DNA of 12,342 nt from the NCBI GenBank assembly GCA_007280315.1, contig QYQC01000038.1, forward strand, positions 1-12,342. The letters run 5' to 3'. This DNA comes from Betaproteobacteria bacterium (GTDB taxonomy: Bacteria > Pseudomonadota > Gammaproteobacteria > Burkholderiales > SG8-39). The position numbers and the translations under genes are program-made. Under the pieces are notes generated by a model. That model had not been told where the DNA came from, searched no databases, and saw only the letters and a program-made list of their open reading frames with translations. Positions 12,084 through 12,342 of this stretch are shown here, piece after piece; the first letter of the stretch is position 1; the number at the start of each line of letters is the position of its first letter.

Positions 12084-12342
12084 ATGATGATGACTCAACA
12101 CGAAGTTTTGTTACGCGCTGCGGTCGTGGCGCTTGCGCTCGCGCACGCCCCGGCAGCGATGGCGGCCGACGCCCCGGTCCTGCGCACCGCGCCGGTCCAA
12201 TACCGCGAGGTCGAGCAGACCCTCGCCGCCGGAGGCGTGGTGGAAGCGGTGAAACAAGCGACCGGGGCGGCGGAGGTTGCCGGGCGGGGGGGGGCGGTGA
12301 ATTTCGGTGTCGGCGACCGGGTGAGGCACGGTCTCTTATTCA
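12084..12342 (+). CDS. RND efflux periplasmic adaptor (HlyD/MFP family), N-terminal fragment
   Basis: An open frame from ATG at 12084 (three ATG codons in a row, 12084-12092) runs past the window end for 86 codons. A signal peptide MMMTQHEVLLRAAVVALALA with cleavage probably after PAAMA is followed by a mature start APVLRTAPVQYREVEQTLAA, then GGVVEAVKQATGAAEVAGR and VNFGVGDRVRHG. This is the first beta strand and the lipoyl/biotinyl-like half motif of membrane-fusion proteins that link an RND pump to an outer-membrane channel. The last 75 bases look corrupted: family members usually have a hydrophobic pair where this has Gly-Gly within a run of nine G bases (12286-12294). The pump and its substrate class are outside the window. 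The absence of a ribosome site suggests a leaderless transcript. Confidence 0.75.
   Translation, partial: MMMTQHEVLLRAAVVALALAHAPAAMAADAPVLRTAPVQYREVEQTLAAGGVVEAVKQATGAAEVAGRGGAVNFGVGDRVRHGLLF

Overview
The window looks like chromosomal DNA from a high-GC betaproteobacterium. The evidence is GC-rich codon use, a Bug-family (TctC-type) periplasmic binding protein of the kind expanded in Burkholderiales-like bacteria, and a tesA/ybbA/ybbP-type block. This placement is an inference from gene content, since there is no rRNA or taxonomic marker gene. The right end reads like low-quality contig-end sequence.

Layout, left to right. (1) Positions 1-1182, minus strand: the start of a Crp/Fnr-type regulator (cut by the window edge) lies downstream of, and overlaps by ATGA, mnmH (tRNA 2-selenouridine synthase). 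Divergent from mnmH is selD (selenophosphate synthetase, 1287-2339, plus). Together these two make and use selenophosphate for tRNA wobble modification. (2) 2534-3298: an orphan ParA/MinD-type ATPase with no ParB beside it, convergent with a conserved-looking 78-residue protein of unknown function (3304-3540, minus). (3) 3620-4234, minus: tesA (periplasmic SGNH esterase/thioesterase). Its start codon overlaps that of a divergent ABC ATPase (ybbA type, 4233-4916). The partner FtsX-like permease (ybbP type, 5232-7724) follows after a 315-base gap that carries four tandem perfect inverted repeats. (4) Minus-strand block 10252 to 7789: Bug-family binding protein, a ModA-like binding protein without a signal peptide, and a small SAM methyltransferase. 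(5) Plus strand from 10493: an unrecognised 195-residue protein, a CnoX-type thioredoxin-TPR protein with an intact CxxC, and the first 86 codons of a secreted RND-efflux periplasmic adaptor that runs off the window.

Most of this is ordinary housekeeping and transport. The most unusual structure is the hairpin cluster between the ATPase and permease genes (5020-5187). Two of its palindromes have different arms but share a 15/19-identical core in opposite orientations, which suggests a family of palindromic elements. I found no CRISPR array, insertion sequence, rRNA, tRNA or defence system, and nothing I can defend as a wholly new multi-gene system.
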